This document shows, piece by piece, positions 1 to 10,648 of a DNA stretch of 64,000 nt. Each line of letters begins with the position of its first letter. The stretch's first letter is position 1. The stretch is from Pyropia yezoensis (Eukaryota; Rhodophyta; Bangiophyceae; Bangiales; Bangiaceae): contig CM020620.1 of the NCBI GenBank assembly GCA_009829735.1, forward strand, positions 12,335,420-12,399,419, given 5' to 3'. The position numbers were made by a program, and so were the translations under genes. The notes beneath the pieces were generated by a model. That model was not told where the DNA came from. It searched no databases and saw only the letters and a list, made by a program, of their open reading frames with translations.

Positions 1-2884
1 CCCCGGGGAGGGAGGCCAGCGACAGCGACGCCGCCGTCGGCACCAGCCACTCGGTGACGAGCAGCAGCCGCGCGGTCGTCAGCACCGCCCCCATCCAGCG
101 CGGGCGGCGGCCGCCGTGGTCTCCGCCCCTGCCCCCGCCGGCGGCCGCCGGTACGGGCGTCCAGCGCACGTCCAAGACCGCCTCACCCGGCCTTAACGCC
201 AACGCCGACCGCCGGTCCAACGAGTAGGCGCAGTCCGCAGCGGCGCCCTCTGGAATGGGCCGCCCCCCGTACGCAGCGTTGGCCGACAGCGCTAGCCGGC
301 TGTCGGCCGCGTCCCAGTAGACGAGCGCAGACCACCGGCCGAGCGGCGACCGCCACACCCGTGCGACGCGCACGTCGGGGCGGGCCGCCGCTGCCGCCGC
401 GGCGGCAGCATCCCCACCGGCCGCAACGGTCGCGTCGAGGGCGTAGCGCCGCACTGCGGCGGTGCCGTCGTCACCGCCGCCGGGGGCCACGGCCGCCCCA
501 GCTGACGCGCGGTCGCGGCCACGCCCCCCTGACCCCCTCCCCGGCGGCGCAAACGACAGCACCGCCAACGTCGTGCCACCCGGCGCCAGCACGGCCAGCC
601 GGGTGTGGTCGCCCGCGGGCCCGAGGAACACTCCATCCCGCCCCGCTTGCGTCGCCGACACACCCCACGCGCGGTCCTCCCCGCGGCGGGTCAGCAGCAC
701 GTACTGCGCCGCCGACGACCCGTCGGCGCGGTCCCGGCCACCAGCGCCGCCGCCGCCGCCGCGCCCCACATCAGCCGACCAGTCGAGAGCACCGCCCCCC
801 AGCGCCGCGTCGCCCGCCGATAAAAACACGAGCGCGGCGGCGGCCGCGCCGCCACTGTCGCGCGCCACGGCCAGGGACCGCGCATCGCCTGGGGGGAGCG
901 ACGCCAGGCGGGTGACCGCATCGGTTGCGAGAGCTACTGCAAAGACGGCACCCGACGCCACCAGCAGCGCGTCGGCGGCGAGGACCACCTCCCGACCGGG
1001 GGTAGGGGGCCCGTCCGCAGCTGGTGTGTCAATGGCCGCCGCGAGCGGCAGGCCCGGCATCTCTGGTGTCCCACCCCGGCCGGTGCGTTGCCACAAGCAC
1101 ACCCCCGTCCGGTGGCGGCCACCGGCACTGAGGAGGAGGCCCAGGGGGGCGTCCACGCCAAGCACCAGGGGGGGTGGGGGCGTCCCATCGCCGCTACCGT
1201 CGGGGCCAACGCCGACGCCCTCGACCGAGCCGGAGACGACTAGAGGGGGAGCAACGACCGACGGCGGTACCGACAACGCGTCGCCACCGCCGCTGCCCAG
1301 GGAGCGAAGCTTTGAACCCCACGCGCTGACCTTGCCCCGCGTGCCGCCTGACGCCGCTGGCGACGGTGCCCCTCCCGACGCCTGGGGGGTAGCCCCCGCA
1401 GGGGCGCCACCCCCCCCCCTTTCCCCCGCTTCCTCGGGCGGCTCGCCGACATGTACGGCAGTGACGGCAACGCCTGTGGAACTCCCAGGGTCGTCCCCCC
1501 CGCCAGCCGCCGCCCCAACCCCCCGACTCGATGGCGGACGCAGTACCCGGCTGGGCGCGGGCCACCGGGCGGACGGCACCACTCGGCCGTCGTCTGCCAC
1601 CAGCTTCGCCACCGCCCGCCCAGACGCTGCCGCGACGGCAATGACATAGGCGGGGCGGCCGGGCACAAAGACCAAGCCCGCCCAGCCACCAGGGAGCGTG
1701 CGGTCCCGCCACTTGGCGCGGGGGAGCGTTGGCGGCGGCGCCTTACCGCCACCACCGCCGCCGCCGCCCGACGGCACCCGCCATGACAACAGCCGCCCTG
1801 CAGAGGTGGACGCCACCAGGTGCCCCGCCCCAGACGACGGAGTCACCAGCGGCGCCACCCCCCCCGCCGCGGAAAAAGCCGCCTCTGCCGCGTAGTCGGT
1901 GGTCGAGTCCTCGGCGTCCTCCGCAGCGGTCGTCGGGTCCACCCCGGCCCCCCCAGGGTGGAACGCCAGCCCCGTCAGACGCTCCAGCGGCAGCGGCTGC
2001 GAGTCGAGGACGGCCACCAGCGACCGCCGCAGCGGATCCCACACCCGCACCCCGCCCGCCGCGTCGGCGGTGGCTGCCAGTGCGGTGGCGGCGGGGTCGG
2101 CCGCCATGGCAGCCGCCACAATCGGCGCCGCGGGTGACGACGTTGCTACCGCCCGCAAGCGGGAGAGCGCCGTCGATGCAGCCACCGATGCGGCTACACC
2201 ACCTCCGCCGCTGCCCCCGCCGCCACCCCCGCCGCCCTGCACCGCGTGCAGAGGAGCGTCGGGGCGGAGCTTGTATACTTCTGTCACTCGGGGGAGGCCC
2301 GGCAGGCCTGCAGCGGCAGCGGCAGCGTCGCAACCACCCCCAGTGGCCGCAGCAGTGCCCCCCCCAGGGAGGGTGTAGGCCATCACCCACAGCGACGGGG
2401 AGCCAGCCTTGACGTACACCACCAGCCGGCGGCTCACCGCCGCCGCAGCCACCACCACCCGACCCACGGCGCCGGGCAAGGCCCACGGGGGCGACGGCGG
2501 CGGCGCACCCCCCCCCTCGCTGGCATCCCACGCGTCCGCCATCCCTGTGGCGGCGCCCCCGCCGCCGGCCCCCCCACCCCCCCCGGCGACGCCCACAAAT
2601 GTGACGGTGCCGTCGGCGAGGAAGGCTGCCGCCGCCCCTGCCGGCGGCAGGTAGACCAGCGCCGTCACGGCTGCAGTCAGGCGGTGTGCGTAAACGGTCA
2701 GGAGGGAGGCAGTGGTGAGGACAGACACGGCGGGGCCGGCGGCGGTGATCAGACGGCCGACATCAGGGGCAGTGGCAAAGAGCGGGGGCGGGGGGGGTGG
2801 GGCGCCGCCTGGCGGGGGGGCTGCCGAACCGGCCGCTGCGAGGGGTGAAGGCAGCGCCGCGCGGAGGCGGAGGGGAAACGCCAT
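1..2884 (-). CDS. TSET/TPLATE-complex WD40 subunit (TWD40-2-like), N-terminal 961 codons, runs off left edge
   Basis: Reading the minus strand from the ATG at 2884 gives 961 codons without a stop up to base 1. Because the frame is open at the edge, a stop-to-start ORF search misses it. The protein has WD40-like stretches (for example a GGVRVWDP motif near residue 280) and Gly/Ala/Pro linkers. Near the edge, residues ~900-960 contain LDVRW, then LTTARLLLVTEW, then ASLPG. In plant TWD40-2 (Arabidopsis At5g24710) I recall the same order: L-x-V-x-W, a short linker, LTT-x-R-x-L-x-V, then LPS-F-R-S just before a conserved Trp. That family is a subunit of the TSET/TPLATE endocytic coat at the plasma membrane, related to the COPI outer coat. 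No intron is needed. The C-terminal part, expected to hold the alpha-solenoid, lies outside the window. Coding is near certain; the family is a moderate call, and COPI alpha/beta' or another beta-propeller protein are alternatives. Confidence 0.6.
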   Translation of the reverse strand, partial: MAFPLRLRAALPSPLAAAGSAAPPPGGAPPPPPPLFATAPDVGRLITAAGPAVSVLTTASLLTVYAHRLTAAVTALVYLPPAGAAAAFLADGTVTFVGVAGGGGGAGGGGAATGMADAWDASEGGGAPPPSPPWALPGAVGRVVVAAAAVSRRLVVYVKAGSPSLWVMAYTLPGGGTAAATGGGCDAAAAAAGLPGLPRVTEVYKLRPDAPLHAVQGGGGGGGGSGGGGVAASVAASTALSRLRAVATSSPAAPIVAAAMAADPAATALAATADAAGGVRVWDPLRRSLVAVLDSQPLPLERLTGLAFHPGGAGVDPTTAAEDAEDSTTDYAAEAAFSAAGGVAPLVTPSSGAGHLVASTSAGRLLSWRVPSGGGGGGGGKAPPPTLPRAKWRDRTLPGGWAGLVFVPGRPAYVIAVAAASGRAVAKLVADDGRVVPSARWPAPSRVLRPPSSRGVGAAAGGGDDPGSSTGVAVTAVHVGEPPEEAGERGGGGAPAGATPQASGGAPSPAASGGTRGKVSAWGSKLRSLGSGGGDALSVPPSVVAPPLVVSGSVEGVGVGPDGSGDGTPPPPLVLGVDAPLGLLLSAGGRHRTGVCLWQRTGRGGTPEMPGLPLAAAIDTPAADGPPTPGREVVLAADALLVASGAVFAVALATDAVTRLASLPPGDARSLAVARDSGGAAAAALVFLSAGDAALGGGALDWSADVGRGGGGGAGGRDRADGSSAAQYVLLTRRGEDRAWGVSATQAGRDGVFLGPAGDHTRLAVLAPGGTTLAVLSFAPPGRGSGGRGRDRASAGAAVAPGGGDDGTAAVRRYALDATVAAGGDAAAAAAAAARPDVRVARVWRSPLGRWSALVYWDAADSRLALSANAAYGGRPIPEGAAADCAYSLDRRSALALRPGEAVLDVRWTPVPAAAGGGRGGDHGGRRPRWMGAVLTTARLLLVTEWLVPTAASLSLASLPG

Positions 2885-4456
2885 GTTCCCCGCAGACAGG
2901 GCCGGTGCGTGGGGGATGCCGGGCGTGGGAGCAAGGCAAGTCAGGGTGGATGGGAAACGAATGGGCGACCTAAGCTAGAGTTCAGGAAGCAAGAAAGACG
3001 TGGAGCCTGGAAGCAAGACAAAAAGAAAAGAAAAACAGGAATGATGGAAGGGGGGAGGGAGGAAAGAAATGGGGCAGAGAGACGGAAAAGGGGGGTGACG
3101 ACTAGCGCAGGCGATGGGGGACGGGGCGGTGACGGGATGCGGGAGGCTGTCTCGGCCACAGACAGCGTGCCACTCCATCAACACCGCAAGCTACGTACAG
3201 TCTATATGTATGTACTGACATCAAATGAATGCTAGCTAGGCACAACTAGCTCACTGACGCAGCCAGCATAAGATTTACCTCGAGTACCACGATGCGATCA
3301 CAGCGACTGGATCAGAGAACAGGCGGCCCGTGCTATATTTACAGTAAATACATTCCACGAACGATATGCCTTTGTTCTAACGAAAATCGCATATTATGGA
3401 CTGGACCACGCCGCGTGTGTCAGGCACCAGCGTTTTGACAACACCAGCTTTTTGACGGTACCAGCGTTTTGACGCAACCGGGGTTTTGACGGCACGGGTT
3501 TTGACGCGACAAGGGTCTTGACGCGACTGGGGTTTTGACTGCACCAGCGCGTTGACGCAACCGGGGTTTTGACGCAACCGGGGTTTTGACGGCACCAGCG
3601 CTTTGACGGCACCGGGGTTTCCAGCACAGGCACCGCATCCCTCCTGGGGTTCGCTGGCGCTCGGTGTGTCCTCGCCGCCTCTCGACGCCCTCCCCCTCTT
3701 CCCGAACCGAGAACGCCCCGCCAGCCTGGCCCCGACGTCGCGCGTCGAGAGACAGCCGCTTCCTGCCACATCCCCCTCCCACGGTACCACGGTGGGCAGC
3801 GCGGCGCAAGGGTCGTTGCCGCGCCACTCGCACGCGGAGGGGGCGGGGGTGGTGCGCAGCGCGGGGTCTCACCACCGCGGGCGCTGCATCCCTTCCCGAC
3901 CGCCGCCGCCGGTCCCTCGCCGCCGCCCCCGTCGCCGCGCGTCGGTTGCCGGCCCGCGCGCGCGTGCCCAGCGCCGTCGTTGCAACGGCCGCTGCGTTGT
4001 CAGGTGGGCCGTTGGGGTCGCGGGGGCGGCGGGCGGGGGGCGGCGGGGGGGGGGACTGGGGGGGGGGGGGGAGCGGATCCTGCCGCCTGTTAGCGCCGGG
4101 AAGCGGAAGGGTGGAAGAGGCACTGGGGCGGGGGGAGCGGGGGGGCGGGGGTGTGGCGGGGGTGTGGGGGGGGGCGGTCGTTCGGTAGGCACGCACCGCC
4201 GTTGGGCGGCTGCGGGTGCTTGACGCGGGTGGTGGGCTGTGTGCATCACGCCGCGGTGGTCGCCATCGCCACACTTGGCGCCCTCCTTCGCGGTCCCCGC
4301 CATCCTGTGTGCCCCCTCCCTTCCCCCCCTCTGCTCTCTGCCTATTGCCGTAGCTGCTGTTGACGCGGCCACTGGCGGGCTGGGCCGCCCCTGTGCGGCG
4401 TCGGGTGGGACCGGGCCAGTTCTGCGTCCCTGCCCCCCCCCCTGTCATTGCTCATT
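2885..4456. other. Intergenic region between two divergent genes
   Basis: This separates the minus-strand WD40 gene from the plus-strand NIPA gene. It holds an AT-richer stretch at 2960-3420, the minisatellite at 3425-3628, and GC-rich low-complexity DNA with G and C runs at 3650-4450. The ORFs over 3420-4450 change amino-acid character with frame and read the minisatellite as a protein repeat. I see no gene. Promoters of both neighbours should lie here. Confidence 0.6.
3425..3628. repeat. 17-bp minisatellite, about 12 copies
   Basis: Tandem units close to CACCAGCGTTTTGACGG and AACCGGGGTTTTGACGC follow each other without spacers. One unit is shortened to 15 bp. Two subtypes (CACCAGCG- and AACCGGGG-) are mixed, which suggests repeated unequal exchange. 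Confidence 0.9.
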
Positions 4457-6362
4457 ATGTTGAGTTTTAACCTTTCCAATCTGGGCTGGGAAGTGGGCGG
4501 CAGCTGGCCAGGCATCCTACTACTGCTGGTCGGGTGTGTCTCGGCCAACTTGGGGTACGTGTAGGAGGAGGGGGGGGGGCGGGTTAACGGTGCGGAGGGC
4601 GTTTTTTTTTTTTTTTGGTGCGAATGGGCAGGCGCTGAGCCCCTATGGGTGCTTCAGGGGTGGTGGGCGTGTGCTCTGAGAAGGGGTGGGGTTGGACGTG
4701 CGTTGAGGACACTAGCGGGGTTAAGGAAGCGGCGAAGGCCATTGGGCAACGAGTGGCTGCCGTGCAGGGGGCACGATGCTGTTGATGCGCAGTCAGTCGG
4801 TCCCTCGGCCTGGATGCCGGCCTGGCGGCTGCGCTCTTTCCATAGTCACGGCCACCGTGACTGACCTGCTACTGTGCTCTCGTGTTGTGCCCCGAGTCGC
4901 GCGTTCCCTGTGGGTGTCTCTTTTTCTTTTTCTTTTTTATTGTCTTTGCAGGACCAACGTCATGAAGCTGGCCATCAACAAGCGGTTGGAGCAGCCTACC
5001 GAGCTCCGCAAGCGCCTCTCCCGCACGCCGCAGTGGCTGGGCGGCTTTGGCTTGTTTGTGGTGGGCACATCGCTCAATTTTGCGGCGTTCAAGTTTGCCG
5101 CCCAGTCCCTCCTCTCTGGCCTTTCCTCCGTGCAGTTCCTATCGCAGGTCCTCTTCTCGCACTTCATTCTCCATGAGAAGGTGCACTCGTCATCGGTGGC
5201 CGGCGTGGGCGCCATTATTGCGGGGTGCGTCCTCCTCGTCGCTTTTGGCACCAAGACGTCGCGCAACTATGGGCCCGAGGAGCTCGCCGCACTCTATGGC
5301 CGCTCCGCGTACGTGTGTTACCTGATTGCTGCGGCGGTCTTGTCGGTGGCGTCGTGGCTGGCGTACGGCTGGTTGAAGGGCCGCATCGTCCGTGCCGCGA
5401 GTGTAGACTCGTTTAACGTGTCCCTGGCCACGTTGCGAGAGCGGCAGGTACTGGCGGCTTTTTATTCTGTGCGGTCTGCCCTGTGGGGCTCCCAGGCGGT
5501 GCTGCTTGCCAAATCCCTCTCCATGTTACTCATCCAGGCGCTGCATCCGAGTGAAGCGTATGGCAACCCAGCAGCACAGTACCAGACTTGGTTTATTTTG
5601 GCTGGGTTTGCAGCTGCCGCCACCTACTGGGTGGTGCGGCTCAATCACGGTCTGCGGCTGTTCGACGCCGTCTTCTTTGTTCCTATGATGCAAATTTGCT
5701 GGATCCTGTTGGCGACAATCTCGGGCGGCATCTACTTCCAGGAGTTCAGTGACTGGGGCAGCAAGCAGGTCGCTGCCTACGTCCTCGGCTTTGGCGTCAT
5801 CCTCGGCGGTGTGGCGATGCTGTGTCCGTCGGAAGAGGCGCAGCCCCTCAATTCGGCGGAAATTCTCTACGACATTGTTGCGGAGGAGCACGCAGACGGC
5901 ACGCCGCGGTCACCCCGGTGGCTGGCGCATCCGGCGACGGCGGCCACTTCGTCGCCCCGCGGTTCGATGGGTCCGCCAGGCGCACCCGGTGTCGGTGGCG
6001 GTGACGTGGAGCTGGGTGGCATGGCAAGCGATGGGATGGCTGTTGGCAGCGGCACCAGCATGTCCCCTCTGCCGTTGGGGGCGGCCGGCACGGGGGCGTC
6101 CCGCCGGCGGGGCGTCAACAACGGTGGCCTCGCTATTGGTTCGCCTCCACTGTCCCCTCCTGCTCAGGAGCGTGTGCCGTCGGGGCTGCCCACGTCGCCC
6201 CGGCCGTGGCCGTCGGCCGCTGGTCGGCGGCTACCGCAGAGTGTGGCGGGCGCCAGTGGCGCCGGGGGATTAGCTGTCGACGAGGAGGAGGAGGAGGAGT
6301 CGTTCTTGTACACTCGCGACGCGAGGAGAGGAAGTGGAGATGCGGAGGGGGTGAGCCGATAG
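4457..6362 (+). CDS. NIPA-type magnesium transporter; two exons (4457-4554, 4952-6362)
   Basis: Exon 1 starts at the ATG at 4457 and ends at 4554 before GTACGT. Exon 2 starts at 4952 after TTTGCAG. The splice joins ANLG to TNVMKLAINKR and gives a 502-residue protein. The hydrophobic core matches the NIPA family (Pfam Mg_trans_NIPA): an N-terminal helix, G-T-N-V-M-K-L, repeated helices such as GGFGLFVVGTSLNF, and a last helix near YVLGFGVILGGVAML. About nine membrane segments are expected. NIPA proteins carry Mg2+ across plasma or endosomal membranes. The last ~140 residues form a Gly/Pro/Ser-rich cytosolic tail with an acidic run, longer than in most family members. The 397-bp intron contains an in-frame ATG at 4776 that could be mistaken for the start, but it lacks the first helix. 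No frameshift is seen. Confidence 0.85.
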
Positions 6363-6438
6363 GGTGCCCCTGGGGGAATCTGCCTGCTATGAGGGTGCGT
6401 CCTGGCCGGCCTAGAGCTCTTTTCATTCTGTTATTCTG

Positions 6439-7188
6439 TTGTCTCTTCTTGGAGGAGTACGAAGGTCTTGGTCGTCATATCCCTGTGCCAGCGGACGTTT
6501 GGGCCCCTGCGTTTGGGGCGGCCGCGCCGGCGGCGGCGGCAGCGGCGGCGGCAGCGGCGGCGGCACCGCCCATGGGGGCGATGCCGGCGCGACGGAGGAG
6601 GATGCCAAGGCCGCCGCCCTCCGCGCCGCCCTCGGCCTGATGCGCCTGGCAGCAGGCGCGAGTGGCGCGCAGCTGGCGGCGCTCCGCGCGCTCGTCGCGG
6701 CGCTGCTGCCACCGCCGCCGCCGGGCGGCGGCGGCAGGTGTGGCGGCGGTGGAGGGCCCGGTGCGGGGCTCCTCGACGGCGTAGCGGTGAGGATGCTGTG
6801 GGATGCCGCGGCGGGGCGGGTGCCCGGCACGGCCGCCGCCGCGCTGCCCGCCGCGCTGCCCGCCTTTGCCGCCGTCGCCGCCGCGGATCCGTCGGCGGCG
6901 GTCGCCGGCGGCAGTGGGCGATTGGTCCGCCTCGCCGCCGTCCCGCGTGGCGGGGGGGAGTGGGGGGAGGAAGGCCCCGCCGCCGGCGTGGGTGCCAAGG
7001 GGGGGCACACGCGCCCCGCCGGCCGTGAGGGTGACGACGGTGGTGGCGACGGTGGGGACGGTGACGGTGGCGGAGGTGGTGATCCCGTGGACGCCAGGCC
7101 CGCAGCGACCGTCGCCGCCGCCGCGGGGACGGGCGCCGGCGTGCCCCATCCGGATGCGGCAACCTGCCTGCCGCCGAGGCGGCGGTGA
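6439..7188 (+). CDS. Unrecognised Ala/Gly-rich protein, probably one exon of a longer gene
   Basis: This plus-strand frame reads as plausible helical protein in its middle part (AALRAALGLMRLAAGASG near residue 55; later Ala/Leu helices), flanked by Gly runs. The opposite strand reads as Arg/Pro low complexity, so the plus strand is preferred. Just beyond, from about 7170 in another frame, comes the segment PAAEAAVTAIYALDEAP, which also looks like real protein. A splice or a G-run sequencing error may join the two. Start and end are not certain. The helical texture could suit a repeat-solenoid protein, but no family is recognised. Confidence 0.35.
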   Translation: MSLLGGVRRSWSSYPCASGRLGPCVWGGRAGGGGSGGGSGGGTAHGGDAGATEEDAKAAALRAALGLMRLAAGASGAQLAALRALVAALLPPPPPGGGGRCGGGGGPGAGLLDGVAVRMLWDAAAGRVPGTAAAALPAALPAFAAVAAADPSAAVAGGSGRLVRLAAVPRGGGEWGEEGPAAGVGAKGGHTRPAGREGDDGGGDGGDGDGGGGGDPVDARPAATVAAAAGTGAGVPHPDAATCLPPRRR

Positions 7189-8048
7189 CGGCCATCTACG
7201 CGCTGGACGAGGCCCCGAGTCGCGCATTCACCGGGCGCTCACCGCCGTTGCCCGTGCTGCCACGTGGGGCCGCCAACGGCGGCGGCGGCGGCGACCCCCC
7301 CCGCGCCGACGGCGGCCCAACCCCCCCCCGCGGCGGCGATACCCCGCCCAGCCGCCACGCGCGTCGCGACCGCCGCGGCGGGCGCCACCAGCGGGGCGCC
7401 CAGGAAGAGGAGCAGCAGCCCCGCGGGGAGGGCGGCATGGGCGCCCAGCCCCGCGGGCGAGCCGACTGCACCGCAAGGGTTGGGGCCGAGCGCCGGGGTG
7501 GGGGGGAGGGGGGGGGGGAAGGGTGCCTCGGGGCGGTGGAGGGGCGGCGACAGCAGGGAGGACGGCGGCGAGCGCAGGCGGCCGGCGGTGGGGACGGGAG
7601 CGACTCCCCCGCAGGGGCTTTGGTGTTGCTTGTGGCTGCCGCTGACGAGTTGAGGGGGGGGGTTGGGGGCCGGGATGGACGGCGTGTCGGGCCGGCTGGG
7701 CTCCCTTGGCGCCGACCGTGGGGCGCGTGCTCAATAACAAAAAAGAAAAAAACAGATAGCGACCGTGACCATGAGACCATAGCAGCCGCCCCCCCACACG
7801 GCTGCCCCGTGCCGCCGCGGCATGGGCGGCCTGTGGCAACGGCACACGGCGTCACCGCGGCATGGGCGGCCTGTGGCAACGGCACACGGCGTCACCGTGC
7901 AGGGTATACAGAATGGGCTGGGCGCCCGCCAGCAGGTCCGCGGCCGCTGAAAGAGCCGCGTCAGCCAGGCGCTATAGGGGTGGTGACAGGGAGGGGGGGG
8001 GGGCGTCGGGGTCCCCCCCCCGTCGTCGCCACTGTCGGTGGTGGGCGC

Positions 8049-8079
<31 letters not shown>

Positions 8080-8421
8080 GCAGCGGCGGCGGCGGGTGCG
8101 GTGACATCCACGGGGGCGCCGCTGTCCGACTCGCCCTCGCCCAGGGCGGGATGCACACCATCTGTGTGTACCACCCCACCCACCACTCAGCACCCCGATC
8201 CCGTCTGCCGCCGCCACGGCCGCCCGGAGGGCGGGCGGACACGTCCCAGTCCTACTCCCTCGTGTCCGGGACGCACCGATCGAGGCGGCGGCGGTACAGC
8301 ACCGGTCGGCGCTGTGCGCCGGTGAGCGGGGGGGGGGGGGTGGTTGAGGCGGGTCTGTGGGCGCCGCTGTCCGACGCGCCCTCGCCCAGGGCGGCTAGCA
8401 TCCCCCCCCGTGCTGATTGCG
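7189..8421. other. Low-complexity stretch between two uncertain genes
   Basis: Frames on both strands are Pro/Arg/Gly/Ala-rich. A short AT-rich stretch at 7730-7760 (AAAAGAAAAAAACAG) may be the junction between converging transcripts. A GGC-rich run lies at 8040-8100. A segment coding on the minus strand for LGEGxSDSGA occurs twice (near 8115-8150 and 8360-8395). No gene can be fixed. Confidence 0.4.
7815..7895. repeat. Tandem duplication, 40-bp unit, two copies
   Basis: The unit beginning CCGCGGCATGGGCGGCCTGT is repeated head to tail with no mismatch seen over about 40 bp. It lies in non-coding or low-complexity sequence. Confidence 0.85.
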
Positions 8422-10060
8422 TCACGTTCGGCGACGAGCGACCACACAAGGCCATCCACGACCAGCGGCGCGTAGGCGCCATCTGCGCGCGGACGTCCCC
8501 CGCCCATCCCCGCACAGCACCCCCGCAGCGCCGCCTCGCCGCCAGTCTGTCGCCGCCTGATCGGCGCGGGCGGCGGCGTCGGCAACCTCCGCACCTCCCC
8601 CCCACCCCCACCCCGGGGCGCCCGCCACCTCGGTATCCCGCGCCCACCTGCCAGCTTCGTCCGCGTCCGTAGCGGCAGCGGCCAGGGCACCCACCACCGC
8701 CGCACCCCCGAGGCGGCCGGCGAGCAACTCCCCAAGTGGCGGTCCCGCCGCGTCGTCGACGCCGCCCCCGTTGCCGCCGCCGCTGCCACCGACCCGGGCG
8801 GCCGCCACGACTGCGGTCACCCCCCCCCAGAGACGGGCCCTCCCGTGGGTGGCATCGCCTGTTGGCAGCGCCGCCGCCAGTGCGGCCAGGGTGACAGAGC
8901 CAGCGGTGATGCCACGGGTGATGAGGCCGACCGCCGCCGCCGCGACCGACGGCGGGGGCGAAAGGGTGCCACCGCCGATGTCGCTGTCAGAAGGAAAGGG
9001 GGAAGGGGTGCGCGGCCCGCCACCCTTGGGGCCGTCCCCGTCGCCAACCGCGGTGGCAGCCGCCACAGCGGTAGCGGCCGGCGGCGGCAGCGAGGGCGTC
9101 GGCCCATGGCGGCGGCCTTCCGCCCCCGCCCCCTTTCCCCTCCGCGGCGGCCATTACGGGGGGTAACAGGAGGGGCACCGGGTCGGCCCCCCTCAGCCCC
9201 CCCGCCCTCCCCCCCACCCCCCCACAGCGGCCCCACAACGGCACCAAGGAAGGTCGCCCCCACCACCACTCGTGGATGTTGCAGCGGCCCGTCGGACGAG
9301 GAGGCAACAGTGGCCAGCAGCCGCAGCAGCGGAGCGGCGGCGGTGGCACGCCACGCAGCAGTGCGATCCACCGCCATGGTCTGTGGCCGCGGCGCGGGGG
9401 GGCGGCAACGACCCTGGCGGCGCCCAGCGTGCCTCCACCCACCGGGGCAGCTGGCGGGGCAGCCGCCCCACCCGTGGCAGCCGCAGCGGCCGCCGCCTGC
9501 ACCGCCGCCCACGCGTAACCAGCATCCGCCCCCCACGCCTCCCCCAGCAAACGCGGCGGCAATGACCGCGCCGAGGGCGACCGTCCCCGCCACCCCTTCC
9601 GCCTCTCCTCGGGTGCGGCAGCTCCGAAGCGACCCTCCGAGGTCAGACGCCAAGCCGGGTACAAAGCCTGCAGCCAGGCCAGCCGGCAGCACCGCGGCGA
9701 GGCCCGCTAGCACGGGAAGGAGGTTTTTGGAAGAGCCCCGCCGAGCCGACAGAGGGGGTAGCGCAGGCGGCTTGGCCGCAGAGGCACCAGTCAGCTTGGC
9801 GGCAGCCGCCGATGGTGGGGGCGGCGGCGGCCGGGAGGCAGCGTCAAGGTCGGCCAGGAGGGACAGCGCCGCCGGCAGGGCGGCAGCCGCGGCCTCCGCG
9901 GGGGCCATCGGGGGCACCCGGTGGAGAGCGGCAGTGGCAGAAGCCACCGCCGCCGCCCGCCCCGCGGGGTGGGCGGCAACCCAGGAGCGGCCAGGGGCCA
10001 ACAGCGCCTGCGCGAGCGGCGGGGGCGGCCGCGGGGGAGGGGGCGGGCGCACGGCGGTCG
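8422..10060 (-). CDS. Putative multi-pass membrane protein; frame changes at homopolymers
   Basis: On the minus strand, hydrophobic helix-like segments occur in order but in different frames: LLPVLAGLAAVLPAGLAAGF and GTVALGAVIAAAFAGG (~9730-9560); then GYAWAAVQAAAAAAATGG (~9520) in the next frame; then VVVGATFLGAVVGPLWG (~9270); then VGLITRGITAGSVTLAALAA (~8930) in a third frame. The frame switches fall at G6 and C7 runs, so sequence errors or short introns are likely. A possible 3' splice acceptor (CCCCGCAG) precedes the region near 10148, so an upstream exon may exist. I do not recognise the family. Confidence 0.4.
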
Positions 10061-10648
10061 CGGAGGCTCGTCGAAAGGGGGAGCGGCGCGGGATGCAAGC
10101 GGGGCGGAGCGGGATGCCAGAAGGGGGGGGGGAAAGTTCTTCCTGCGGGGAAACACTCGCACTAGAGATGGATTAGGGGTATGTATTTAGGGGGACCGCG
10201 CCTCAATCGTTCTACCTATGCCAGCAAGCCCAGGATTAGGCTTGTGCTGCACGCCCCTTTTTTGGGGGCGTGCAGGCATGACACGCCCTAAAACACGCCT
10301 AATCCCGCTCGGGGCGTGCAGCTTAGTGCACGCCCTGGGCGTGCAGCACAAGCCTACCCAGGATGCACCTGCTCGATCATGGATAACCGCTTACGATGCT
10401 CATTAAAAGAAATAGAAAGACCGACCACGAGCGATACGTAGGGCACCTCAACTGGCAAGTGTCGCAGACGCATGCCATAACGAGCCATGTGAACATAGCC
10501 GATGGGGAGGGCATGCACGTGAGAGGAGGAGAAACCAGAGCCGTGAAGGGGAGGCCTGCGCACCCCCATCCGATGAAGTGGAGAGCTCCCCACCCGACCG
10601 CGAGGTTGGGGACACCCACTCGCAGGACGGTGTGCGCGCGGCTTGGCA
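10061..10648. other. Gene-free stretch left of the transposon
   Basis: It contains the fold-back element at 10237-10356 and then AT-richer DNA (10380-10640) resembling transposon interior rather than host genes. The left inverted repeat starts at 10649; older or outer transposon sequence may extend into this stretch. Confidence 0.5.
10237..10356. repeat. Fold-back element with 20-bp perfect arms
   Basis: The arm TAGGCTTGTGCTGCACGCCC at 10237-10256 recurs as its exact reverse complement at 10337-10356. The 80-bp loop holds further copies of GCACGCCC/GGGCGTGC and could form nested hairpins. The flanks CCCAGG / CCCAGG match imperfectly. It looks like a MITE remnant. Confidence 0.8.

Noticed and set aside
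3425-3628. CRISPR-like array
   Set aside because: The units are only 17 bp and directly adjacent, with no spacers, in a eukaryotic genome.
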